Of a stretch of DNA of 64,000 nt, positions 42,595 through 51,456 are shown in pieces. The notes beneath the pieces were generated by a model. That model had not been told where the DNA came from. It worked only from the letters and a program-made list of their open reading frames with translations, and did no database searches. Source of the stretch: CADEDH01 sp039029735. Its GTDB lineage: Bacteria; Actinomycetota; Acidimicrobiia; Acidimicrobiales; SZUA-35. Numbering within the stretch: the stretch's first letter is position 1; each line of letters opens with the position of its first letter. The position numbers and the translations under genes were made by a program. The DNA is taken from the NCBI GenBank assembly GCA_039029735.1, contig JBCCFL010000023.1, positions 1 to 64,000 of the forward strand. The letters are read 5' to 3'.

Positions 42595-43449
42595 ATGAGC
42601 GACATCGTTCTCGTCACATGCAACCGATGGCCAGCCATCAGTGCGAGTGACGCTGAACTCGCACGCGAACTGAGCGCACGCGGCCACAACGTGCGCGGCC
42701 TGCCGTGGAATGGGGCGCCAATCGGTGCCTTCACATCTGCCGATCTGGTGGTTCTGCGATCCAACTGGGACTTCCACCATGACCCGTCGGGGTTCGAGCG
42801 CTGGCTCGACGAGATCGACCGGAGCGACGTCGAGCTGCGCAACCCTGCCGAGCTGGTGCGCCCCATGCTCGACAAGCGCTACCTGAACGGGCTCGCAGCC
42901 GCAGGATTCCGCACGCCGATCACGCTGATCACCGAGAACTTCGATCTCGCCGACGTGATCTCATGGACCGACGACCACGCCCTGCACCAGTTGGTGATCA
43001 AGCCACTGTGGGGAGCCAGCGGGCATGGCGTCGAGCTGGCGAGCCGAGAAGACCTCCCTGCGCTCGCCGATCGCTGGCGGCAGGACCCGGAACGGCGGCC
43101 GCTGCTCATCCAGGAGTTCGTGCCCGAGGTGCGCAACGGCGAGCATGCGCTCGTGTTCTTCAAAGGAGAGTTCTCCCACGCACTCCTTCGCGCCGCCTCG
43201 GACGACTTCAGGGTGAACAGTCAATACGGGGGTGTGACGTCTGCGGTAACCGCCGTCGACCCGAGCATCGTGGAGTTCGGCCGCAAGGTCGAAGCTGCCC
43301 TCCCCGAGATCGCCACCTATGCCCGTATCGACGTGGTGAGCAACGGCACCGACCACGTGCTGATGGAGGTGGAGATCAACGAGCCGGGGCTCGGTCTTGA
43401 TCTTGCCCCGGGCTCAGCGGCTCGGTTCGCGGCGGCCCTCCTGGACTGA
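42595..43449 (+). CDS. ATP-grasp family protein (RimK/DcsG-like)
   Basis: 284 aa from the ATG at 42595. It opens with VLVTCNRWPAISASDAELARELSARGH. LVIKPLWGASGHGVELASR is the ATP-binding lysine loop, RRPLLIQEFVPEVRNGEHALVFFKGEFSHALLR the central strands (seen in parts as LIQEFVPEV and HALVFFKG), and HVLMEVEINEPGLGLD supplies the Mg-binding Glu/Asn pair. Such ligases join a carboxylate to an amine; DcsG-like members act in D-cycloserine synthesis. The iron box suggests a role in iron stress, perhaps on siderophore-like molecules. The 3' end overlaps the convergent permease gene by 74 bp. Confidence 0.85.
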   Translation: MSDIVLVTCNRWPAISASDAELARELSARGHNVRGLPWNGAPIGAFTSADLVVLRSNWDFHHDPSGFERWLDEIDRSDVELRNPAELVRPMLDKRYLNGLAAAGFRTPITLITENFDLADVISWTDDHALHQLVIKPLWGASGHGVELASREDLPALADRWRQDPERRPLLIQEFVPEVRNGEHALVFFKGEFSHALLRAASDDFRVNSQYGGVTSAVTAVDPSIVEFGRKVEAALPEIATYARIDVVSNGTDHVLMEVEINEPGLGLDLAPGSAARFAAALLD

Positions 43450-44239
43450 GCACCCCGCCTCCTGCGATCGGAGCCTCGAGCGAACGCCCGATGCGTGCGG
43501 CGGCGTAGCCGGTGATCACGATCGCCAGACCGGGAACGAGCGGCAGGAACGGATGGCGCTCCAACTCGGTCACCCCGCGGGCGAGCATGGCACCCCACTC
43601 CGAGGTCGGCGGCTGAGGCCCCAGGCCCAGGAACGACAGGCCTGACAGCAGCAAGAGCTTTCCCGGGAAGCGGAGAAAGGCGTGTGCAATGAGCGGGCGA
43701 GCGGCGTTGGGAAGCAGCGTGAGACCGATGAAACGAACCGGCCCGACGCCCGTCATTCGTGCCGCCATTGCGTAGTCGGAGCCGAGCAGGCGACCAACGA
43801 TCTCGAACGACAGCCGTGCGAACGGCAACCAGCCGATTGCCATGACGGCAATCACCAGGGCGAACAGGTTGGTGCCGAGGATCGACACGGCGATCAGGGC
43901 CACGACGATCTCCGGGAGCGCCACCAGGGAGTCGGTCACGAGGGCCAGCGCCGATCCCGCCCAGCCCCCACGCCACGCGGCCAGCGTGCCGAGCGCAGTT
44001 CCGATCACCGCGGTTGCCACCAACGCCGCCGTCGCCGCCCCGATGGTGATGAAGCCGCCGAACACCACCCGGCTCAGCATGTCGCGACCGAGTTCGTCGG
44101 TGCCGAGCGGCGTACTGGGCGACGGCCCAGCAAACCGATTGGTGAGATCGACCGCATTCGGATCATGGGTGAGGGCCCACACCACCATCGCTGCGATCAC
44201 CCCGAGGCTGAGGATCGTCGTGACCCGTCGCCGCGTCAT
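43376..44239 (-). CDS. Dipeptide/nickel-type ABC transporter permease (DppC-like)
   Basis: 287 aa from the ATG at 44239. LGTDELGRDMLSRVVFGGF and SDYAMAARMTGVGPVRFI give the family pattern, with about five helices. A polar Pro-rich tail of about 30 residues ends it; that tail is where the coding region overlaps the ATP-grasp gene on the other strand. It pairs with the DppB-like permease, whose stop it overlaps (ATGA). Last gene of a four-gene operon. Confidence 0.88.
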   Translation of the reverse strand: MTRRRVTTILSLGVIAAMVVWALTHDPNAVDLTNRFAGPSPSTPLGTDELGRDMLSRVVFGGFITIGAATAALVATAVIGTALGTLAAWRGGWAGSALALVTDSLVALPEIVVALIAVSILGTNLFALVIAVMAIGWLPFARLSFEIVGRLLGSDYAMAARMTGVGPVRFIGLTLLPNAARPLIAHAFLRFPGKLLLLSGLSFLGLGPQPPTSEWGAMLARGVTELERHPFLPLVPGLAIVITGYAAARIGRSLEAPIAGGGVLSPGGPPRTEPLSPGQDQDRAPAR

Positions 44240-45171
44240 GCGTCGCGCTCTGGGGGGCTGAGCAGCGCGGAGAGCCCGTCACTGAGAAGTCCAACCGTGA
44301 TGCCGATGGCCACGGCAACCAACAGGCCCCCCTGGAACATCGGCACGTCGGCCGTGGTCACGGCCGTGTGGAGCAGCCGGCCGAGCCCTGGCACGCCGAG
44401 AATCACCTCGGCGATCACCGCACCACCAAGGAGACCAGCCACGAACAGCGACCCGAGTGTGAGCACTCCGACCAGCGACACCCGAGCAGCGTGCACCCAC
44501 ACCACTCGTCGCCATCGCAGGCCCTTGGCCAGCGCGGTTCGGATGAACGGCTGCTCGAGGGTGTCGAGCATCTCCGACCGCACGATCTGGGAGAACAGGG
44601 CGATCGGGGAGACCGCCAGTGCCACAACGGGCAGGATCAGGTGTTCAGGCCCACCCCACCCGCTCGTCGGCACGAGGCCCAGGCGTAGGGCCACGCCGTA
44701 GACGAGGATCGGGGTGAGCACATGCACCGGGATGGCGACGAGAACCCTGGCCACCCCGGTGATGAGTTTGTCGGGCCATCGGTTCTCGTTGGCGGCGGCG
44801 ACGATACCGAGCACCGAGGCGATGACAACGGCAGAGCCGATGGCGAGACCGACGACCGCAGCCGATACCAGCGTTGCCCGCAACACCTGTGGCAGCACCG
44901 GGGTTCGCGACACGTTCGAGTCGCCGAAGTCCCCGGTCGCCACATCGGTGATGTACCGCCAGTAACGAACGTGGAGTGGGTCGTCGAGGCCCAGCTCAGC
45001 CGATATGGCGGCCAGGGTTTCCTCATCGGGGGTGGCCTCCTCGGACCTCGCCAGGAGCGTGGCCCGAGCCTGGTCAACGCCCTGCAGCTCGGGAAGCATG
45101 AAGGCGAAGAACGAGAATGCCAAGAGGAGGAACGGCGCGCTTATCAGCCGCTGGAGCCTCGACGACCTCAT
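44236..45171 (-). CDS. Dipeptide/nickel-type ABC transporter permease (DppB-like)
   Basis: 311 aa from the ATG at 45171. SAELGLDDPLHVRYWRYITDV and GDFGDSNVSRTPV are the conserved N-terminal loop, and SEMLDTLEQPFIRTALAKGL is the ATPase-contact loop. Six helices. It starts 7 bp after the binding protein gene and forms the channel with the next permease. Confidence 0.88.
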   Translation of the reverse strand: MRSSRLQRLISAPFLLLAFSFFAFMLPELQGVDQARATLLARSEEATPDEETLAAISAELGLDDPLHVRYWRYITDVATGDFGDSNVSRTPVLPQVLRATLVSAAVVGLAIGSAVVIASVLGIVAAANENRWPDKLITGVARVLVAIPVHVLTPILVYGVALRLGLVPTSGWGGPEHLILPVVALAVSPIALFSQIVRSEMLDTLEQPFIRTALAKGLRWRRVVWVHAARVSLVGVLTLGSLFVAGLLGGAVIAEVILGVPGLGRLLHTAVTTADVPMFQGGLLVAVAIGITVGLLSDGLSALLSPPERDA

Positions 45172-45178
45172 TGCATCA

Positions 45179-46807
45179 TCAGCCGATCGACACCTGGGGC
45201 GTGAGGATCGTGGTCTCGAACGGATCGATCACCAGACCCTGCACATCGGTGCGGGCGGCGTAGCGGGCCCGGTCGTGCACGAGCGGGAACCCGATGTACT
45301 CATCCGCGAGCACCTGGGCGGCTTGTGCGAACAGGGTCTGTCGATCCTCCACGCTGTCGGCAAGGCTGAGTTCAGTGATGATGGAATCGAAGTCGGCCGA
45401 GCAGTAGCGGTTGAGGTTGTAGCCACCGTCGCAGGTGAAGTCACTCGTGAGTACGGCGCCTGCATCGGCGATGTCGAAGTAGTAGCCACGGGAACCGAGG
45501 AACAGATCGTGCTCACCGGCGAACACACGCTCTTCGAGCGGGGTGTACTCGCCAACCTCGATCTCCACGTCGAAGCCAACGGCTTCGAGCTGGGCCTGGG
45601 CCACGGTGGCGATGTCGGCCAGTTCGGGACGGCTGCCGTAGGTCCAGATGTTGATCGAGCGGTTGGCCTCGTCCACCCCTTCGAGCAGAGCGGCGGCCTG
45701 CTCAGCGGCGTCGGCCGGATCGGGGTCGCCCTGGGGCGCCCAATCGTTCTCCTCACCGAAGTATCCACGAGCGGGGGCGAACTGCCCTTCGAGCAGGCCG
45801 TCGGCGATGGCATCCTCGTCGATGGCGAGGCTGACGGCCTGACGCACTGCGGGATCCGACATGGCACCGCTGGCGGTGTTGGCGTAGAGCGACGCCGTAC
45901 GGGGGAGGCTGAAGCGGATGAGGTCGACGTCAGCCTCGTCCTCGACGGCCTGCAGGTCGGCGATGGCGATGCCGTCCACGACGTCCAACTCGTCGGCGCG
46001 AATGGCGGCGGCCCGGGAGCCTGCGTCGGGCAGGAACCGGAACTCGGCACCGTCGAGCAGCGCAGTGTCACCCCAGTAGTCGTCGAAGCGCTCAACGGTG
46101 AGCGAGTCGGGCGGGCTGAAGTCGGACACGGCGAAGGGGCCGGTACCCCAGGGCTCGGTTGGCTCGGAGTCGTAGGCCGCCGGGGCCAGGATGCCCATGG
46201 AACGGCTGGACAGGCGCAGCGGAAGGATCGGGTCGGGATCAGAGGTGATGATCCGAACGGTCTGATCGTCGACGATCTCGGTGGTCAGCACCAGGCCGCC
46301 GAGGCTCCGCGGTGGAGCCGCCACGCCACTGATGTAGGCGATGGCCGTCTCCACTGCCGAGGCATCGAAGGCGGAGCCGTCGTGGAACACCACGCCGGAG
46401 CGCAGCGCGAACTCCCACGTGGTGTCGTCGATGCGCTCCCACGACTCGGCCAGTGCGGGCACGGGCTGGCCCGACGCATCGGAGCTGACGAGGCCCTCGA
46501 TCACGGCGGCCTTGCGGAGGATGGAGGCGTCGTCGGATTCGATGGCGAGACCGGCGTCGGGGCCGAACTGCAGCCCGACGCGCAACACGTTGGCGCCAGC
46601 CTCGTCGTCGGCCATTGCCTCGTCGCTGTCGGCCTCGGTCTCGGTCTCGGCCTCTGCGTCGGAATCGACGGCGTCTTCTTCGGTGACCTCGGTCTCGGCG
46701 TCGCTCTCGGTGTCGGCGGCTTCTTCGTCGGATCCGCACGCCGCCGCGAACAGTGCCAGAGCCAGGATGATGGCCAACAAGGCCAACGGGGAACTGGGTC
46801 GTCGCAT
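45179..46807 (-). CDS. Dipeptide/nickel-type ABC transporter binding lipoprotein (SBP family 5)
   Basis: 542 aa from the ATG at 46807, with AAGGAG 9 nt upstream. Lipobox LFAAAC at the end of a hydrophobic signal, then a 50-residue Glu/Asp-rich linker. The large family-5 binding domain has VIEGLVSSDASGQPVPALAESWER and TWEFALRSGVVFHDGSAFDA. Binds a peptide, metal chelate or metallophore outside the membrane. The Fur/Zur-like box before the operon favours a metal complex. Confidence 0.88.
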   Translation of the reverse strand: MRRPSSPLALLAIILALALFAAACGSDEEAADTESDAETEVTEEDAVDSDAEAETETEADSDEAMADDEAGANVLRVGLQFGPDAGLAIESDDASILRKAAVIEGLVSSDASGQPVPALAESWERIDDTTWEFALRSGVVFHDGSAFDASAVETAIAYISGVAAPPRSLGGLVLTTEIVDDQTVRIITSDPDPILPLRLSSRSMGILAPAAYDSEPTEPWGTGPFAVSDFSPPDSLTVERFDDYWGDTALLDGAEFRFLPDAGSRAAAIRADELDVVDGIAIADLQAVEDEADVDLIRFSLPRTASLYANTASGAMSDPAVRQAVSLAIDEDAIADGLLEGQFAPARGYFGEENDWAPQGDPDPADAAEQAAALLEGVDEANRSINIWTYGSRPELADIATVAQAQLEAVGFDVEIEVGEYTPLEERVFAGEHDLFLGSRGYYFDIADAGAVLTSDFTCDGGYNLNRYCSADFDSIITELSLADSVEDRQTLFAQAAQVLADEYIGFPLVHDRARYAARTDVQGLVIDPFETTILTPQVSIG

Positions 46808-46848
46808 GGGTTGTGTACTCCTTGATTCGGGTTGATTGTGGGGAGTTC

Positions 46849-48321
46849 TCAGAGCAGGTGGAGCGTGCCGTCGGCGACGGCGTAGATGCGGTCGCTCTGG
46901 CGCTCGATCAGTGATCGCTCGTGGGAGATGAGGAGGTAGGCCGCGCCAGCGGAGCGCTGGAGGTCGTCGAGGATGGCAAGGATCTCGGCGCGGATCGACC
47001 AGTCCAGGGCTGACACCGGCTCGTCGAGCACCACCACTGCCGGCTTGCGAACCAGGGCCCGGGCGATGCCTACCCGTTGACACTGCCCGCCCGACAGCGC
47101 GGTGGGAAGACGCCCGGTCTGAGCCGGAGTGAGGCCGACGTCGTCGAGAAGAGCACGGGCTCGTTCCTTCGCCTCCGCCACCGACGTGCCGGCGGCGATC
47201 AGCGGCTCGGCCACCTGGGCCAACGCAGTGCGCCGCGGGTTGAGCGAGCCGAACGGATCCTGGAACACGTACTGCACCAAGCCCGCCTTCTCGATCCGCC
47301 CCACCCGGTTGGGCCCGGTGATCGGCCGCCCGCCGATGGTCACCGCACCAGCAGTCGGCGTGAGGATCCCGGCCACGATGCGGGCGAGCGTGGTCTTGCC
47401 GGCCCCGGACCGGCCGACGAGGCCGATCGTCGTGCCGGCCGACGCCGACAACGACACGCCGTTCAGTACCGGGGTCGCCGGCTGAGATCGCCAGCGGCCG
47501 CTGCCGTAGGTCTTGGCGACGCCAACCACGTCGAGCACGGTCGGCGTGGCCTCTTCCTCGTTCGATGCGGTTCGACTCGGTTCGACCGTGACGGCGGCAC
47601 CCGCGGGCGACGGTGACGACACCCCGTCGGCGATCGACGTCACCTCGTCGGCAACAACGTCCACAACGTCTTGGTCGTGGGTGATGAGCAGCACCCCGAG
47701 GCCGTCGCTGTCCACCCGGCTCCTGATCAGGTCGAGCACGTGGCCCTGCGTCTCGTCGTCGAGTGCCGTTGTGGGCTCATCGGCGATCAGCACCGCAGGT
47801 CGATTGCAGAGCGCCATCGCCAGCGCCACGCGCTGACACATCCCGCCCGACAACGCCGCCGGGTGGGCGCGAGCCACCCACTCCGGATCGGGAAGATCGA
47901 CCGCCGCCAGCTCTCGCACCGCCAACGCCCGGGCGTCAGCCACCGAGATCTGCTGATGTCGTCGAATCGCCTCGACGACCTGCGTCCCCACCCGAAACGC
48001 CGGATGCAGGCACCCGAGCGCGTTCTGGCCCACGTACCCCATGACGGCGCCGCGAATCGAGCACCACTGGGAATCGTCGGCGTCGATCAGGTCGTCGTCG
48101 ACGCCACGCACCCTGATGGTTCCGGTGGCCGATGCCTGGCGCGGTAGGAGGCCGACCGATGCGAGCGCCGTGAGCGTCTTGCCGCTCCCGGAGTCACCAA
48201 CGAGGCAGTGCACCTCGCCGGGCTTCACCGCCAACGACACGTCACGCACTGCGACGTTCTGGCCGATCTCGACGGCCAGGCTCTCGATTGTCAGCTGTGC
48301 GGTGGCGATCGAACCCAACAT
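46849..48321 (-). CDS. Dipeptide/nickel-type ABC transporter, fused double ATPase (DppD-DppF)
   Basis: 490 aa from the ATG at 48321. Unit 1: Walker A GDSGSGKT, signature LSGGMCQRV, Walker B VLIADEPTTALD. Unit 2 (about 245-490): Walker A GRSGAGKTT, signature LSGGQCQRV, Walker B VVVLDEPVSALD. Both signatures carry Cys where Arg or Leu is usual. It is the first gene of the operon, an unusual order with the ATPase before the binding protein. A Fur/Zur-like palindrome lies 18 bp before the start. Confidence 0.9.
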   Translation of the reverse strand: MLGSIATAQLTIESLAVEIGQNVAVRDVSLAVKPGEVHCLVGDSGSGKTLTALASVGLLPRQASATGTIRVRGVDDDLIDADDSQWCSIRGAVMGYVGQNALGCLHPAFRVGTQVVEAIRRHQQISVADARALAVRELAAVDLPDPEWVARAHPAALSGGMCQRVALAMALCNRPAVLIADEPTTALDDETQGHVLDLIRSRVDSDGLGVLLITHDQDVVDVVADEVTSIADGVSSPSPAGAAVTVEPSRTASNEEEATPTVLDVVGVAKTYGSGRWRSQPATPVLNGVSLSASAGTTIGLVGRSGAGKTTLARIVAGILTPTAGAVTIGGRPITGPNRVGRIEKAGLVQYVFQDPFGSLNPRRTALAQVAEPLIAAGTSVAEAKERARALLDDVGLTPAQTGRLPTALSGGQCQRVGIARALVRKPAVVVLDEPVSALDWSIRAEILAILDDLQRSAGAAYLLISHERSLIERQSDRIYAVADGTLHLL

Positions 48322-48336
48322 GCCCGTCGATCCAAA

Positions 48337-48354
48337 ATGAGAATCGTTCTCCTA
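48337..48354. promoter_or_regulatory. Fur-family (Zur-like) box before metal-type ABC operon
   Basis: GAGAA-TCG-TTCTC (48339-48351) is a perfect 5-3-5 palindrome within an AT-richer stretch, close in form to Zur/Fur 7-1-7 sites. It overlaps the likely promoter of the double ATPase gene. Metal identity, zinc or iron or nickel, is not decided by the sequence. Confidence 0.6.
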
Positions 48355-48438
48355 TTGCAGCCTCACATCCTAGAAGGATGAACAGGCAAAAGATGGCACG
48401 GCCACGACCCGGCGATCATCGGATGCAGCTGTATTCGG

Positions 48439-49830
48439 CTAGTGCCCGTGACCGTGGTGGCGATCCCGGCTGTGGGCGTGACTGTGCTGCACCGGCTCAT
48501 GCTGGTGGTGGTGACTGTGGGCACCGACGACGGGCGGATCGTGTTGGTGGCCGTGGTGATCATCGTCGTGGACGTGCAGGTGGTCGTGATCGACGGGTTC
48601 GTGATGGTGTTCATGGCGGTGCGCAAGGTCGGAGGGGAAGTCGTTCACGCCCCCGCGTCCGATGACCAACCCTGCCAAGAGCACGAGTGCGATCACGGCG
48701 GCGGTGACGAAGCTGGCTCCTGTTTCTCGCCCGACGATCGCCGACAAACCCAGCAGAACAACGCCGTAGCCCAGGCGCCCGATCAGGCTGGCCATCGAGA
48801 GAAAGGTGGCTCGGTGCTGCTGACCGACGTGAGCGCCAACCAGAGCTGGCACGGCGACCGACGACGTTGCGCTCTGTGCGCCCCGCAGCGCAAGCAATGG
48901 AACGACCACGACGCTCGTCACCACCGCCATTGCGCCAACGACCACCGTTGGCACGACTGCGGCGGTGAGGAGCACCGACGTGAGGCCGAACCGGTCGACG
49001 AGCGCAGGCACTGCACCAACCACCAGCGCACCAACGAACGCAGCCGTTGCGGCCAGTGCACCGACCGCCAGCGCAGCTCGACGGGGGTCGTCGAGCGCGA
49101 GCCCCAACAACTCGGCCAGGTAGGGCGCCGACAAGTCGGCCGCGAGGTGCACCACGATCACCTGCGCCACCAGATACAACACGACCCAGGCCATCAGTCG
49201 ATGTCGCAGCTGGTGAACCGTGGCCAGGAGGTCGCGCCCGAATCTGGCAACTGAGCGGGAATCGACGTCCTGGCGAGGTGGCTCGGTGAAGCGGAGGGCG
49301 ATCGCCAGCTGGGCCACGGCGGCAACCAGCGCCGCGACGAACGGCAACCGAAGATCGACCAGACCGAGGCCGCCTCCGACGAGGGCACTGATCGCCGTGG
49401 TCACCAGCATCCCTCTCCGACTGATCGCCTCTCGACCGGCGAACTCCTCCGGCGTGCCGATGGCCTCCATCGAGTCGAAGAGGAACGAGCTGTCGGTGCC
49501 CGAGAGGAACGCATAGCCAGCGGCCAACGCGATCTGAGCGAGCGCCAGTGTGATCACATCGTTGGCGGTGAGAAACAACAGGTGGGCACCGATCCAGAAC
49601 ACCGCCACGAGCCGCAGCGTGATCACGCGCCCGACTCGGTCGCTGAACCATCCGGATGGCACCTCCATCACCACCACCGCGGCGTAGTAGATCGCCTGGA
49701 GGCGCAACGCGTCTGCGAACCCGAACCGCGAGATCAGGAACAGGAACGTGGTCGGCATCCAGAACAATGCGCCCGCCGGGATCTGGTGGAGGCGGTAGAG
49801 GCCGACATTGCGCCGCATCGCGTCGTTCAC
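48439..49830 (-). CDS. MFS transporter with long histidine-rich C-terminal tail
   Basis: 463 aa from the GTG at 49830; an ATG at 49818 is equally plausible. Twelve hydrophobic helices with the MFS loop motif GWFSDRVGRVITLRL after helix 2. The last 60 residues are hydrophilic and hold about 25 His with Asp and Glu (HRHEHHHEPVDHDHLHVHDD, ending HHGHGH). Such tails bind Zn, Ni or Co. The gene ends 118 bp before the metal-type ABC operon on the same strand, with the Zur-like box between. Probable metal or metallophore transport. Confidence 0.85.
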   Translation of the reverse strand: MNDAMRRNVGLYRLHQIPAGALFWMPTTFLFLISRFGFADALRLQAIYYAAVVVMEVPSGWFSDRVGRVITLRLVAVFWIGAHLLFLTANDVITLALAQIALAAGYAFLSGTDSSFLFDSMEAIGTPEEFAGREAISRRGMLVTTAISALVGGGLGLVDLRLPFVAALVAAVAQLAIALRFTEPPRQDVDSRSVARFGRDLLATVHQLRHRLMAWVVLYLVAQVIVVHLAADLSAPYLAELLGLALDDPRRAALAVGALAATAAFVGALVVGAVPALVDRFGLTSVLLTAAVVPTVVVGAMAVVTSVVVVPLLALRGAQSATSSVAVPALVGAHVGQQHRATFLSMASLIGRLGYGVVLLGLSAIVGRETGASFVTAAVIALVLLAGLVIGRGGVNDFPSDLAHRHEHHHEPVDHDHLHVHDDDHHGHQHDPPVVGAHSHHHQHEPVQHSHAHSRDRHHGHGH

Positions 49831-49911
49831 CGTCCCATCTTCGCATGCCGCCGCCGGGCGACCAGAGTGCACCCGGTCGCCGATGCCGTGATTGGCTGCG
49901 AGACTCAGCCC

Positions 49912-50547
49912 ATGTCACTGACCCAGTACCGGATTGATCGCGACGGTGTCGACCGTCTCTTGTTCTTGATGCACGGCTACACGGCCGAGCAGCACCATCT
50001 GGCGTCGTACGTGCCGTTGGTCGATCCCGGCGAGCGCTTCACCGCCATTGCGCCCCGCGGGCCGATCGACATGCCCGACGGTGACGGAGCCGGCTGGTGG
50101 ACGATCGATCTCGAAACGTTCGAGTCGGACCTGACCCAGTTCGTCCCGTCGCTCGACCTGCTCGAGTCGTTCATCGCCGACGAGGCAGCCAAGGCCGGTG
50201 TTCCTCTCGAACGATGTGTGGTCGGTGGGTTCAGCCAGGGCGGCTTCCTGTCTCTGGCCCTTGCCGGGAAACCAGGCGCCCCCCGCTATGCCGGCATCTG
50301 GGCGATCTGCTGTGGGCTGCCGAAGCCGCCCGGGCTCGAGCTCGATCTCTCCAGCGGCGACGGTCGGCCGGTGCTGTTCCAGTGGGGCACGAACGACCCC
50401 GTGATCGGCCCCGATGCGCCAAAGGAGGTCATCTCGACCCTCGACGCTGGCGGCTGGGATCTGCGCCACCACTCCTACGAGATGGCCCACAGCCAGACGA
50501 TCGAGATGATGATCGATGGGCGCGACTGGCTCGGCGGGGTGCTGTAG
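49912..50547 (+). CDS. Carboxylesterase/phospholipase-type alpha/beta hydrolase
   Basis: 211 aa from the ATG at 49912. FLMHGYTAEQHHLASYVPLV, AIAPRGPIDMPDG and Ser108 in GGFSQGGFLS follow the small carboxylesterase/thioesterase family (YpfH/EstA-like). WGTNDPVI supplies the Asp and YEMAHSQT the His of the triad. Cytoplasmic; substrate unknown. A different hydrolase gene follows 69 bp later. Confidence 0.85.
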   Translation: MSLTQYRIDRDGVDRLLFLMHGYTAEQHHLASYVPLVDPGERFTAIAPRGPIDMPDGDGAGWWTIDLETFESDLTQFVPSLDLLESFIADEAAKAGVPLERCVVGGFSQGGFLSLALAGKPGAPRYAGIWAICCGLPKPPGLELDLSSGDGRPVLFQWGTNDPVIGPDAPKEVISTLDAGGWDLRHHSYEMAHSQTIEMMIDGRDWLGGVL

Positions 50548-50616
50548 CCAGCAACGCCGGCCCGAGTGGTCCGGCGGCACTCGCCGCGGAGATGCACCGC
50601 TGAGTAGTGTCGCCGC

Positions 50617-51396
50617 ATGCCAGTCGCGAACATCAACGGTCAGACCATCACCTACGCCGACAGCGGAGGTGATGGCCCTGCCGTGCTGTTCAGCCACGGC
50701 TTCTTGATGGACCACACCATGTTCGATGCGCAGGTGGAGGCCCTTGCCGGCGACTACCGCTGCATCGCCTGGGACGAGCGCGGTTTCGGCGGCACCCCGG
50801 CCACCGAGCCGTTCACCTACTGGGACTCGGCCGACGATGCGGTGGGGCTCCTCGATCACCTCGGCGTCGACCAGGCCGTGTTCGTTGGCATGAGCCAGGG
50901 CGGCTTCCTGTCATTGCGAGCGGCGTTGGCCCACCCCGAACGGGTGCGAGGTCTGGTGTTGATCGACAGCCAGGCCGGCGTCGACGACGCCGAGACCCTG
51001 CAGGGGTATCGCGGCATGGTCGCCCACTGGACGTCGGATGAGCCCCTGGGCGACGTCGGCCAGATGGTGGCGGGCCTCATCATCGGCCAGCCGGAGCTGT
51101 CAGCAACGTGGATCGAGATCTGGGAGAGCCGCCGCAACCCCCAGATGGAGTTCGCGGCTGGCGCCCTCCTCGACCGCGATGACATCACCGGCCGCCTCGG
51201 CGAGATCACCTGCCCGGTGCTGAGCTTCCACGGCGACGCCGATCAGGCCATCTCCATGGAACGGGCCGAAGCGGTGCAGGCAGGAGTCGCCGATGCGCGA
51301 GGGCTCGTGGTGGTGCCGGGTGCAGCGCATGCCCCGAACATGACCCACGTCGAGGTGGTGAACCCACCCCTGATCGACTTCCTCGGCTCGCTGTAG
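50617..51396 (+). CDS. Alpha/beta hydrolase
   Basis: 259 aa from the ATG at 50617. FSHGFLMDHTMFDAQV, Ser93 in VGMSQGGFLS, GDADQAIS for the Asp and GAAHAPNMTH for the His complete the catalytic triad. The WDERGFGGT loop is normal for the epoxide-hydrolase/haloperoxidase-like group. Not obviously similar to the preceding hydrolase apart from the fold. Substrate unknown. Confidence 0.87.
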   Translation: MPVANINGQTITYADSGGDGPAVLFSHGFLMDHTMFDAQVEALAGDYRCIAWDERGFGGTPATEPFTYWDSADDAVGLLDHLGVDQAVFVGMSQGGFLSLRAALAHPERVRGLVLIDSQAGVDDAETLQGYRGMVAHWTSDEPLGDVGQMVAGLIIGQPELSATWIEIWESRRNPQMEFAAGALLDRDDITGRLGEITCPVLSFHGDADQAISMERAEAVQAGVADARGLVVVPGAAHAPNMTHVEVVNPPLIDFLGSL

Positions 51397-51456
51397 CGCC
51401 TCACCCCGCACGACACCAAAGGGCCCCGTCAGGGGTGGGGTAGTAGGTTGACCGCC

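Noticed and set aside
45005..46825. Long plus-strand frame opposite the binding lipoprotein
   Set aside because: The minus strand carries a lipobox lipoprotein with family-5 motifs. The plus-strand product is Gly/Val/His low complexity.
48442..49254. Plus-strand frame opposite the MFS gene
   Set aside because: The minus-strand protein has twelve helices, the MFS loop motif and a His-rich tail; the plus-strand product lacks any family feature.
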